This document shows positions 1 through 7,218 of a stretch of DNA of 64,000 bases, piece after piece; within the stretch, counting starts at the first letter, position 1, and each line of letters begins with the position of its first letter. The translations under genes and the position numbers were made by a program. The notes beneath the pieces were generated by a model. The model saw only the letters and a program-made list of their open reading frames with translations, searched no databases and had not been told where the DNA came from. Source of the stretch: Roseofilum halophilum BLCC-M91 (GTDB taxonomy: Bacteria; Cyanobacteriota; Cyanobacteriia; Cyanobacteriales; Desertifilaceae); NCBI RefSeq assembly GCF_030068445.1, contig NZ_JAQPOK010000109.1, positions 1 through 64,000 of the forward strand. Reading direction: 5' to 3'.

Positions 1-11
1 GTCTGACGAAA

Positions 12-38
12 GTTGGGTTTCACTTCGTTCAACCCAAC
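12..38. repeat. Short palindromic intergenic repeat
   Basis: GTTGGGTT (12-19) and AACCCAAC (31-38) are perfect inverted arms around an 11-base loop. Such GTTGGGTT hairpins are commonly dispersed between cyanobacterial genes. It lies downstream of the minus-strand HMA2 gene and could also act as its 3' hairpin, though no T-run follows. Confidence 0.5.
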
Positions 39-71
39 CTACAATTTTAAGCTTGCCGGTCTACTACGGGG

Positions 72-680
72 CTAGTTCATATTCTCAGATTCTGAATTTC
101 GATCGCCTTGCTCCTCCATAGGAGCAGAGTCTGCTCGATCGAGGATATTGAGTAAATACATGCCTAATTCGAGTTCTGACATGCCTTCTCCATCGTATTG
201 AATAATCAGGGAAGCGGCTGCCGGGTTAACCCGCACATGCTTCACTTTAGACTCGGCAGAGAGCAGTTTTTCTAGGCGTTGGGCATAGAGCGAGTCGTTA
301 ATTAAACGAGGAATGCGTAAACGAATTCGCCCAGGGACAGAATGGACAATTTTATAATCTTCTTCCTCTGTACTCGGTGTTTCTTCGCTGGCAGGTAAGG
401 CTTGCTGACTGCTGTCTGGGCTAGTCTTGGCTTGTTTCTTGACTTGCAGGATCGCTTGCCGCACCAGGGAGGCGATCGTCAGGTTGACTAATAGGGCTTG
501 CGCTCCTCGTAACCGCAAGCGACTGGTAACGAATAGTCCAGCAACTACTGGTAATATTGCAGCGATTTCACTGGTGTTTTCTAACCATTGTCCTAATTGA
601 GAAGTTAAATCAGAAGAGCTTGGGTTCGTCTGGGTCAGAGTTGAGCTGGAAACTTCTGAAGGGGATGCCGCATCTGTCAT
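72..680 (-). CDS. HMA2-domain (heavy-metal-associated-like) protein
   Basis: A 202-residue protein. A polar Ser/Thr-rich N-terminus (1-30) is followed by a hydrophobic stretch (about 38-78) that may be one or two membrane helices, a linker, and a C-terminal ferredoxin-like HMA2 fold (about 108-168). The HMA2 region is recognisable by HSVPGRIRLRIP at 113-124. HMA2-type domains usually lack the CxxC metal motif of true HMA domains, and none is seen here, so direct metal binding is unproven. It is divergent from the adjacent feoABC operon, which makes a role in metal homeostasis or membrane-associated metal handling plausible but inferred. A small candidate ORF upstream overlaps its start by ATGA. 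Confidence 0.75.
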   Translation of the reverse strand: MTDAASPSEVSSSTLTQTNPSSSDLTSQLGQWLENTSEIAAILPVVAGLFVTSRLRLRGAQALLVNLTIASLVRQAILQVKKQAKTSPDSSQQALPASEETPSTEEEDYKIVHSVPGRIRLRIPRLINDSLYAQRLEKLLSAESKVKHVRVNPAAASLIIQYDGEGMSELELGMYLLNILDRADSAPMEEQGDRNSESENMN

Positions 681-799
681 GGTCTCTTAGCCGTTTCTTG
701 AGTAGGTTTTCGTAGGGAGTCTAAATCATCCAACCCTAGTGTACTACGGGGGACAGGAATAATAACTCTTCTCAAGGAAATGTTTATTTTCTTCATATC
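677..799 (-). CDS. Candidate small ORF coupled to the HMA2 gene
   Basis: A 40-codon frame beginning MKKINISLRR. Its TGA stop overlaps the ATG of the HMA2 gene as ATGA (677-680), a layout typical of translational coupling. The same frame is open further upstream to 895, but that would run into the feoA start. I recognise no family. It may be chance; the ATGA junction and basic N-terminus are the only support. Confidence 0.27.
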   Translation of the reverse strand, partial: DMKKINISLRRVIIPVPRSTLGLDDLDSLRKPTQETAKRP

Positions 800-866
800 C
801 TTGTCAATTAACTTAATCTTCTTGCTAATAAATAGATATAAGAGTAAACTAATGGTGCAAAATAAA

Positions 867-881
867 TGAGAATAATTAGCA
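867..881. promoter_or_regulatory. Fur-box-like site upstream of feoA
   Basis: TGAGAATAATTAGCA matches the 7-1-7 Fur consensus TGATAATNATTATCA at 12 of 14 specified bases. It ends 6 bases before the feoA ATG at 888, so a bound Fur would block transcription or a start just upstream. Fur repression of feo operons is well established; binding here is inferred. Confidence 0.5.
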
Positions 882-887
882 ACTCTA

Positions 888-1556
888 ATGAACACCAGTC
901 AAGTTATGGGTTGGATGAAGCGATGGGGTCGGAACGATCGCCCAGATCGCCCCCCAGGGCGAGGAAAACACCATCACGGTCATTATGACTATCTCGGAGT
1001 CAGTTCGAGCCAAGACGAGCAAGCTAAATCAGAAATCCCCGAAAAGAATGGGTTCCTGCTCAGTGAAGGACAACCGGGACAGCAGGTATGGGTGAGGGGG
1101 TTTCAGGGAAAAGGGGGAATCTCTCGCCTGTTAGCTATGGGAATTACCCCAGGATCTCAGGTACAAATCCTCAGTCGTCAAGGCAGTGGCTCAGTAGTGG
1201 TGGCGATCGCCGATAACCGATTAGGTCTAGGCGCTGGTTTAGCCTCACGAGTCCTCGTCACCGAAACCAACCCATCTTTACACCCCAATCTAGATATGGA
1301 AAACTCAACCTCCGCCCTCCATTTAGGAGACCTGAGTGTAGGCGAAAAAGGGCGCATCATCGGCTACGAAAACACCCATCGCGCCTACAAAAGCAAACTC
1401 CTCTCCATGGGACTCACCCCAGGAACAGAATTTACCGTCGTTCGGGTTGCTCCCCTAGGCGATCCCGTAGCTATTCAGGTACGCGGCTTTAATTTAAGTG
1501 TACGCAAACAAGAGGCTGAAGCCCTAAAAGTAGAGATGGTAATGGGTAATGGGTAA
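888..1556 (+). CDS. feoA: FeoA-family protein with two FeoA domains
   Basis: A 222-residue protein; single-domain FeoA is about 75-85 residues. After a basic, His/Gly-rich N-terminus (1-55, with HHHGH at 28-32) come two SH3-like FeoA domains at about 58-126 and 144-217. Each has the family motif: LLAMGITPG (81-89) and LLSMGLTPG (171-179). FeoA is a cytosolic partner that modulates FeoB. It is the first gene of a feoA-feoB-feoC operon and lies behind a Fur-like box. ATG 888 is only 6 bases from that box and lacks a clear ribosome site, so ATG 909 or 918 is possible. The last codons (MVMGNG) are encoded by a TAATGGG heptamer array that enters the 3' end. Confidence 0.9.
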   Translation: MNTSQVMGWMKRWGRNDRPDRPPGRGKHHHGHYDYLGVSSSQDEQAKSEIPEKNGFLLSEGQPGQQVWVRGFQGKGGISRLLAMGITPGSQVQILSRQGSGSVVVAIADNRLGLGAGLASRVLVTETNPSLHPNLDMENSTSALHLGDLSVGEKGRIIGYENTHRAYKSKLLSMGLTPGTEFTVVRVAPLGDPVAIQVRGFNLSVRKQEAEALKVEMVMGNG

Positions 1557-1631
1557 TGGGTAATTGGTAATTTTCCTATCTCCCTATCTCCCCATCTCCC
1601 TATCTCCCCATCCCCCCCATTCCCCCATCTC
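1541..1631. repeat. Short tandem repeat tract between feoA and feoB
   Basis: GTAATGG-type heptamers (about 1541-1571) are followed by C-rich octamers (CCCTATCT, CCCCATCT, CCCCCATT) to about 1631. The CCCCCATT unit is the reverse complement of AATGGGGG seen at feoB-feoC and menC. The tract fills the feoA-feoB spacer, supplies the last codons of feoA and keeps an open frame in front of feoB. Confidence 0.85.
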
Positions 1632-1656
1632 ATCAACAAAATTGAAACCCCAGGTT

Positions 1657-3999
1657 ATGACCATGCTCAAACCCATTGTTGCCTTAATTGGTAATCCCAA
1701 CTGCGGGAAAACCACCCTCTTTAACGCCCTAACTGGAGCCAACCAACGGACAGGAAACTGGCCAGGGGTTACAGTCGATCGCAAAGAAGGGCAGTTTAAG
1801 GTTAATGAATCTACCATTACCCTCGTAGATTTACCGGGGGTCTATTCCCTAGATGCAGAAGAAAGTGCCACGGGGATGGATGAATTAGTCGCGCGAGATT
1901 ATCTGCTTTCTGGGGAAGCGCAACTGGTGATTAATATCATTGATGCCTCCAATCTAGAGCGCAATCTTTATCTGACTACCCAGCTCATGGAAATGCGCGT
2001 ACCCATGGTCATTGCCCTGAATATGACCGATATTGCCCAGAAGCGAGGCATAGATATTAATCCAGACCAGTTAGGCGATCGCTTAGGGGTTCCCGTTATT
2101 CCCATTATTGCCAGCGATCGCCAAGGCATTCAACCTTTAGTTAATCTCATCGGCCAAATCCTCGAAAACTTAACCCATACTCCCAGCTACGTGGCCTATC
2201 CCGCAGTCATAGAAGATGCCTTAGCCGAAATCGTCCCCTACCTGACTGAAAACACCACCAATCGGATTATTGAACCTCGCTGGAGTGCCCTCAACTTGCT
2301 GCAATACGATGAACGGGGAGCGAGCGAAATCGTTACTCCAGAACTCACCGAGATGATCGCCAAACATCGGCGGACAATTCATCAAGTCTTGGGGGAAGAT
2401 ATTGATATTTTAATTGCCGATAGTCGCTACGGCTTTATTCAAAATGTAGCCCAAGAAACCAGTCAACGCAGTGGAGAAGTCAGTCAATCCATGAGCGATA
2501 AGCTCGATGCCATTGTCCTCAACCGTTGGCTGGGTATTCCCATTTTCTTGGGCGTGATGTACCTGATGTTTTTGTTTACCATTAACGTCGGTAGTGCCTT
2601 TATTGACTTCTTTGACATTGCAGCAGGCACAATCTTTGTAGACGGCTTCGGGCAACTACTGGAAAGTCTGCGCTTTCCTGGATGGGCGATCGCCCTCTTA
2701 GCCGATGGCGCAGGGGGTGGGATACAAACCGTCGCCACCTTTATTCCCGTAATTGCCTTCATGTTCCTGTTCTTATCCATACTCGAAGACTCCGGTTATA
2801 TGGCGCGAGCTGCCTTCGTCATGGATCGAATGATGCGGTTTGTGGGCTTACCCGGCAAATCCTTTGTGCCCATGTTAGTGGGCTTTGGCTGTAACGTACC
2901 CGCAATTATGGCCACCCGCACCCTAGAAAATTCCCGCGATCGCCTGATGACCATCCTCATGAACCCCTTCATGTCCTGTGGTGCAAGGCTTCCCGTTTAC
3001 GCCCTCTTTGCCGCCGCCTTCTTTCCCATCGGCGGCCAAAACATCGTCTTTAGCCTCTATCTGCTCGGCATTGGCTTTGCCATTCTCACCGGGCTAGTGA
3101 TGAAAAACACCATACTCAAAGGTGACATTTCCCCTTTTGTCATGGAGCTTCCCCCCTACCACATCCCCCGGTTCAAAGGAGTCATGATCCGCACCTGGGA
3201 TCGGCTGCGGGCATTTCTCATCAAAGCCGGAAAAGTGATTATTATCATGGTCACCATCCTCGGATTACTCAACTCTTTAGGAACCGATGGATCGTTTGGT
3301 AACCAAGATAGCGATAAATCCGTCCTCAGTGTCACCAGTCAAGCCGTAACCCCCGTATTTGCGCCCATGGGCATTACCCAAGAAAATTGGCCCGCCACCG
3401 TCGGCATCTTTACCGGTGTATTCGCCAAAGAAGCCATGGTGGGCACACTCGATTCAGTCTACGGGCAATTGGCAATTAGTGACAATCCCGAATTAGCCGA
3501 AGCAGAGGGCAGCTTTGATTTGTGGGGAGGCATCCAAGAAGCCTTCGCCACCATTCCCGCCAACTTAGCCGAAATTCCCAGTACCTTACTCGATCCGCTC
3601 GGATTAAATATTGGCGACACCACAGACATAGAAACCGCTTCCACAGAACAAGAAGTCCAGCTAGGCACATTTGGAGCCATGGTGAGCCGGTTTGATGGTA
3701 AAACCGGAGCCTTTGCTTACCTGCTGTTTGTATTGCTCTATTTTCCCTGTGTCTCTGCCACCGCAGCCGTTTACCGGGAAACCAACTTACAATGGACTAT
3801 CTTTGTGGCTGCATGGACAACCGGTTTAGCCTACATCGTCGCCACCAGTTTCTATCAAATCACTCAATTGAATGCCCAACCCCTCTTTGCCAGTCTATGG
3901 CTGGTGGGAATGGCAGCGATTAGTGTCGGTGTCTTCTTCGCTCTGAAAATGCTCCATCCCCAGTTCAAACCCCAGCGTCAGTCTGAAAACCCCATTTAG
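1657..3999 (+). CDS. feoB: Ferrous iron transport protein FeoB
   Basis: GTP-dependent ferrous iron transporter of the plasma membrane. From ATG 1657 it is 780 residues, the usual length. The N-terminal G domain shows G1 GNPNCGKT (12-19), G3 DLPG (58-61) and G4 NMTD (122-125), followed by the helical regulatory region. The membrane part holds two gate regions; the first contains GYMARAAFVMDR and VGFGCNVPA, and the second contains FKGVMIRTWDR. The frame is open back to 1564, but those 31 residues are translated from short tandem repeats and precede the conserved start, so 1657 (or ATG 1663) is preferred. It forms an operon with feoA and feoC and is probably repressed by Fur when iron is plentiful. 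Confidence 0.97.
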   Translation: MTMLKPIVALIGNPNCGKTTLFNALTGANQRTGNWPGVTVDRKEGQFKVNESTITLVDLPGVYSLDAEESATGMDELVARDYLLSGEAQLVINIIDASNLERNLYLTTQLMEMRVPMVIALNMTDIAQKRGIDINPDQLGDRLGVPVIPIIASDRQGIQPLVNLIGQILENLTHTPSYVAYPAVIEDALAEIVPYLTENTTNRIIEPRWSALNLLQYDERGASEIVTPELTEMIAKHRRTIHQVLGEDIDILIADSRYGFIQNVAQETSQRSGEVSQSMSDKLDAIVLNRWLGIPIFLGVMYLMFLFTINVGSAFIDFFDIAAGTIFVDGFGQLLESLRFPGWAIALLADGAGGGIQTVATFIPVIAFMFLFLSILEDSGYMARAAFVMDRMMRFVGLPGKSFVPMLVGFGCNVPAIMATRTLENSRDRLMTILMNPFMSCGARLPVYALFAAAFFPIGGQNIVFSLYLLGIGFAILTGLVMKNTILKGDISPFVMELPPYHIPRFKGVMIRTWDRLRAFLIKAGKVIIIMVTILGLLNSLGTDGSFGNQDSDKSVLSVTSQAVTPVFAPMGITQENWPATVGIFTGVFAKEAMVGTLDSVYGQLAISDNPELAEAEGSFDLWGGIQEAFATIPANLAEIPSTLLDPLGLNIGDTTDIETASTEQEVQLGTFGAMVSRFDGKTGAFAYLLFVLLYFPCVSATAAVYRETNLQWTIFVAAWTTGLAYIVATSFYQITQLNAQPLFASLWLVGMAAISVGVFFALKMLHPQFKPQRQSENPI

Positions 4000-4002
4000 G
4001 GG

Positions 4003-4118
4003 ATAGGGGAATGGGGGAATGGGGGAATGGGGACGCGGAGACACGGAGATTGCCTATTGCCTATTGCCTGTTCCCTGTTCCCTGTTCCCCAAATTATTAA
4101 TTGTTAATTGTTCATTGA
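4003..4118. repeat. Composite short tandem repeats, feoB-feoC spacer
   Basis: In order: AATGGGGG octamers (about 4008-4030), GACGCGGA/GACACGGA octamers, ATTGCCT heptamers (about 4050-4068), TGTTCCC heptamers, then TTGTTAA-type units to about 4115. The same order of AATGGGGG, GACRCGG and ATTGCCT units recurs at 32697-32885. Confidence 0.85.
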
Positions 4119-4120
4119 AA

Positions 4121-4345
4121 ATGATTTTAGAACTGCAAACCTATCTCGCTCAAAAACAGAAAGTCTCTCTAGCGGAACTCGAAACTCACTTTCGCAGCCA
4201 TCCGGATGCTCTGCGGGGGATGCTTAACAAATTAGTCCATAAAGGCAGAGTACGCCCCTTAGCTTCAGAAGGAAAAAAATGTGGCGGTTGCACCCACTGC
4301 AATACCACAGCCTTTGAAGTTTACGAATGGGTAGGAAATCAGTAG
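4121..4345 (+). CDS. feoC: FeoC-like winged-helix protein
   Basis: A 74-residue protein starting at ATG 4121. Residues 1-48 form the winged-helix fold of the FeoC family, and the wing carries Cys54, Cys57 and Cys60 (CGGCTHC). In characterised FeoC proteins such cysteines bind an oxygen-sensitive iron-sulfur cluster, and FeoC affects FeoB stability or acts as a regulator. It is the third gene of the Feo operon, 121 bases after feoB. The frame is open upstream to 4019, but those 34 codons lie in tandem repeats and are rejected. Confidence 0.85.
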   Translation: MILELQTYLAQKQKVSLAELETHFRSHPDALRGMLNKLVHKGRVRPLASEGKKCGGCTHCNTTAFEVYEWVGNQ

Positions 4346-4424
4346 CGCTAGGCAAAAGCTTGTGGAAATCAGGATTTGAGACTTTGATCTTGTACCTCAT
4401 AGCAGCAAAAAATGCTGTATCGTA

Positions 4425-4802
4425 ATGAAAAGTATATTCAGGTATAACAAAAATCACGAGTCTGAATTGATTGAACTCCTGAAAGCTGAACCCGATTGGA
4501 GTTCGTTTACCAATGCCGACGCATTAGATAAATTCAAGAATGCCTTGTTGTGTAGTCAAACTTACATTTATAAAAGTCAAGACAACATTTGTGGCTATCT
4601 ACGCGCTTTAGTTGATGGGTTTGGTATTTATGTAAGCGAGCTTTATATTGCACCGCGCTATAGGAACCAGGGCTACGCACGAGAGCTTCTGAAAAGGATT
4701 AAGCAAGAGCATCAGTCTTTAGACGTTTACCTGCTTTCCGATGAAGATCTATATTATGAGAAGCTAGGGTACAAGCGTGTTGGTTCAGTGTTTGAGCTAT
4801 AG
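4425..4802 (+). CDS. GNAT-family N-acetyltransferase
   Basis: A 125-residue protein; small for GNAT but near complete. Motif A, which binds acetyl-CoA, is visible as YIAPRYRNQGYARELL (74-89), with the Q/RxxGxG/A core RNQGYA at 80-85. The C-terminal FYEKLGYK-like segment (LYYEKLGYKRVG, near residues 108-119) is the usual GNAT end. The acceptor substrate cannot be told. It follows feoC by 79 bases on the same strand, but no functional link with iron uptake is evident. Confidence 0.85.
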   Translation: MKSIFRYNKNHESELIELLKAEPDWSSFTNADALDKFKNALLCSQTYIYKSQDNICGYLRALVDGFGIYVSELYIAPRYRNQGYARELLKRIKQEHQSLDVYLLSDEDLYYEKLGYKRVGSVFEL

Positions 4803-4863
4803 TAGTTGTAGACCTGGCATTGCACACCCGACTTCACGCCCATATTTTCAATCAATCCAGTGC

Positions 4864-5451
4864 CTATTCTCCTGTGAAAATTTCCGACAAAGAACAAGCA
4901 AACTCAGGCAGTAAAGGAGAGGTCAGTACATCATCAATCAATAGAGTTAATTCTAATTTCAGAACCCCCTGATTGCGCCGATAGACCTCTATCTGTTTCG
5001 CTCTCCAGTCAGCGATCCAGTATTCTAAGACTCCCCTAGATGAATAGAGTTTTAACTTCACTTGGCGATCGCGTCTTTCATTCTCTGATCCTGCCGACAA
5101 AACCTCGATCGCCAGTTCCGGTGCGCCCCCGAAATGTCCAGATTCATCAATTAAGGACGTATAAGTTTCCTTCTGCATCCAAATCACATCCGGAATTACA
5201 TCATTCCCCTCACTAAACAATACACCCGCACCCATAACTGCATACCCTAACCCAGTTCTTTTTGACCAAGATTTCAACTCATAGTAAAGATTCCCACAGG
5301 TATCTTGATGCTTATTATGAGGCGCTCTAGTCACAAACAGTTCTCCATCAATAATTTCATAGCGGTTGCTATTGTCAGGCAGTAAATCCAGGTCAGCACT
5401 TGTCCAACGTAATTGAGGTTCTGGGTTAGAAGTGACGATCGATTCGGTCAT
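4864..5451 (-). CDS. Uma2-family (PD-(D/E)XK-like) endonuclease
   Basis: A 195-residue protein of the Uma2/DUF820 family, which is highly expanded in cyanobacteria. Typical landmarks are a DGELFVTRAP segment near residue 35, VIPDVIWM near 88, LAIEVLSAGSENERRDRQVKL near 113-133, and GVLEYWIADW. The conserved Asp, Glu and Lys of the PD-(D/E)XK core are all present, so the fold looks intact. Family members are presumed nucleases; the biological role is mostly unknown and copies often sit alone, as here. It is flanked downstream by the GNAT gene on the opposite strand and upstream by a repeat-rich strip. Confidence 0.88.
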   Translation of the reverse strand: MTESIVTSNPEPQLRWTSADLDLLPDNSNRYEIIDGELFVTRAPHNKHQDTCGNLYYELKSWSKRTGLGYAVMGAGVLFSEGNDVIPDVIWMQKETYTSLIDESGHFGGAPELAIEVLSAGSENERRDRQVKLKLYSSRGVLEYWIADWRAKQIEVYRRNQGVLKLELTLLIDDVLTSPLLPEFACSLSEIFTGE

Positions 5452-5574
5452 GGGATTACCTCACTCTACTGGGAGTTTTTCTGAATTATAATATAGTGGT
5501 TCTTAGTATTCTAGGCAGTGGTGGCGAAAATTTTCTCGCCCCTACAATACCTTCGCGATATTCTCCAATTCTAA

Positions 5575-5690
5575 TACTGTAGTGCCGTGACACGACTAAA
5601 ATGAGGCAATAGGATTTTGCTTAAATTCACAAATTTCAAGAACCCTAGCGATTTTCTAATGCCCTAAATTAGCTGTGTCAAGGCAGTAGT
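5575..5690. mobile_element. MITE-like element A
   Basis: Left end AGTGCCGTGACACGACTAAA (from 5581) is mirrored at the right end by TTAGCTGTGTCAAGGCAGTA (5670-5689), giving imperfect terminal inverted repeats of about 20-25 bases. The interior (about 70 bases) has no ORF. It shares its end sequence with element B, which begins where this one stops. A related half copy lies at 8879-8910. Confidence 0.6.
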
Positions 5691-5810
5691 GCCGTGACAC
5701 AGCTAAAAATGTGCATTAGCGTAGGGTGGGTTAGGCGGCTAAAACCTAGACTCTGACAGCAATCTATCAATCCGCCGTAACCCACCATTTTAGGGTTGTC
5801 ACGGCAGTAG
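5684..5810. mobile_element. MITE-like element B
   Basis: Left end CAGTAGTGCCGTGACACAGC (5684-5703) and right end ATTTTAGGGTTGTCACGGCA (5787-5806) are imperfect terminal inverted repeats. A nested inner inverted repeat (GGTGGGTTAGGCGG against CCGCCGTAACCCACC) means the whole element can fold into a long hairpin. It has no coding capacity and overlaps the end of element A. Confidence 0.6.
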
Positions 5811-5837
5811 GGTGCGTTAGCGACAGCGTAACGCACC
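5811..5837. repeat. GGTGCGTTA palindromic repeat
   Basis: GGTGCGTTA (5811-5819) and TAACGCACC (5829-5837) form a 9-bp stem around a 9-base loop. Related copies are at 8601-8629 and 61491-61518. Confidence 0.7.
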
Positions 5838-5852
5838 GAAATCAATCAATCC

Positions 5853-6011
5853 CTAGTCATCCCAAAACCCTTGAGGTTTTTCTATCTGTTCTGTAGTCCC
5901 CCAATCTCTAGGATAAACGCCCAACTTCATCAACCGGTGAATCGTGGAATAGGGCCAATCCTGGGGCATTTTACAATATCCATGCCGCACGGGATTATAG
6001 TGAATATAATC
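5853..6011 (-). pseudogene. C-terminal remnant of a REP-associated tyrosine transposase (RAYT)
   Basis: The minus-strand frame reads YIHYNPVRHGYCK, then PQDWPYSTIHRL and YPRDWG. This is the diagnostic C-terminal part of RAYT (TnpA_REP, Y1 family) transposases. Only about 50 residues remain; the catalytic HUH motif and nucleophilic Tyr region are gone. The homology stops at about 6011, exactly where a REP-like sequence (6017-6034) identical over 18 bases to 14042-14059 begins. An ATG frame extends to 6035, but its first residues are translated from that repeat. It is a deletion scar, not a functional gene. Confidence 0.8.
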
Positions 6012-6069
6012 GCAGGGGAAAAGAGAAGCGGGCATCTTGTGCGAGCCAAAGTGATAACATAGCTTTACT

Positions 6070-7218
6070 TTGAGTCTAGCTGAAGTTATTCAACCTGATA
6101 TGTTAGAATTTTGGCGCAGTATACCGAGGACTGTAAGGTTAGGTCTATTATTTCCCCTAGGATTTCTGAATGCGTGGTTGCTCTCCCATGTCATTAATAA
6201 CCTTCAGCCCTTAGTCAGCTTGTTTGTCACCGCGACTCTGTTTTCATTTTTACTGAATTTTCCCATTCAATTTTTACATCGTCGAGGTCTGAAACGATCT
6301 TGGGCAATTGCTGTTGTTTTTCTGGTTGCTATATTATTTGTCCTCTTTTTAGCGGGGTTACTGATCCCACAAATTCTGAGGCAATTGGCTCAACTGCTCA
6401 ATAGCTTACCCAAAATATTGGCATCGGGCGATCGCCAGATCGATGCTCTGGAGCAATGGGCGATCGCTCAAAATCTCCCCTTTGACTTAAGTGCAATCAG
6501 CCTACATCTGGCCCGCAATTTATCCACCCAACTCCAATCCATCGGTTCCCAAGCCTTAGATTTACTGGTTGGAACCATTAACAATATTCTGAATGGCACG
6601 ATTATTCTGGTATTTACCATTTTTTTGGTTTTAGGTGGAGAATCCTTTTGGAAGGGTATTTTTAGTTGGATACCCGATCCTTGGGGCACAAAACTGAAAG
6701 AAACTTCAGAGCAAGTTTTTGCCAACTACTTTGTCAGTCAAACCATTTTAGCCGGAATTCTCAGCGTTGCTCAGACCCTAGTTTTTCTCCTGTTACAAGT
6801 TCCCTATGGTCTTTTATTTGGCGTGGCCATTGGCATGACGACCCTAGTCCCCTATGCCAGTGCCGTGACGGTGATTTTAGCCAGTTTCATTGTGGGATTA
6901 CAAGATTTTGCATTAGGGATTCAAGTTTTGGGGGCAGCTTTGATCGTTGGGCAGATTAATGACAACATTGTTGCCCCCCGTCTTTTAGGAGATATGATCG
7001 GACTTAATCCCCTCTGGTTAATGATCTCCCTGATTATTGGCGGAAAAGTGGCTGGACTTCTGGGTTTATTGCTGGCTGTTCCTGTGGCCAGTGTGATCAA
7101 AACCATGGTAGATTTTGCCCGTTATCCTGACCGCATGTCCGAGGATAGTTTAGAAGATAAGCCCGATCTTGAACCTCAGTTAGCGCCTTCAGAGCAGGAA
7201 GAACAAGCTGAAGAATAA
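6070..7218 (+). CDS. AI-2E family transporter (UPF0118/PerM-like)
   Basis: A 382-residue membrane protein with the layout of the AI-2E/PerM family: paired N-terminal helices (about 23-60), a helix near 76-103, an extracytoplasmic segment (about 110-170), and a C-terminal helix cluster (about 175-345). The family pattern NDNIVAPRLLGDMIGLNPLW falls near residues 297-316. The acidic tail (350-382) is rich in Glu and Pro. Substrates for this family vary (signal molecules, Na+/H+ exchange or unknown), so function is not assigned. TTG 6070 opens the frame; ATG 6100 (MLEFWRSIP) is an equally good start. The 3' end overlaps convergent rsmE by 43 bases. Confidence 0.85.
   Translation: MSLAEVIQPDMLEFWRSIPRTVRLGLLFPLGFLNAWLLSHVINNLQPLVSLFVTATLFSFLLNFPIQFLHRRGLKRSWAIAVVFLVAILFVLFLAGLLIPQILRQLAQLLNSLPKILASGDRQIDALEQWAIAQNLPFDLSAISLHLARNLSTQLQSIGSQALDLLVGTINNILNGTIILVFTIFLVLGGESFWKGIFSWIPDPWGTKLKETSEQVFANYFVSQTILAGILSVAQTLVFLLLQVPYGLLFGVAIGMTTLVPYASAVTVILASFIVGLQDFALGIQVLGAALIVGQINDNIVAPRLLGDMIGLNPLWLMISLIIGGKVAGLLGLLLAVPVASVIKTMVDFARYPDRMSEDSLEDKPDLEPQLAPSEQEEQAEE

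Noticed and set aside
1564-1656. N-terminal extension of FeoB (31 codons)
   Set aside because: Translated from C-rich octamer repeats; the conserved FeoB start is at ATG 1657/1663.
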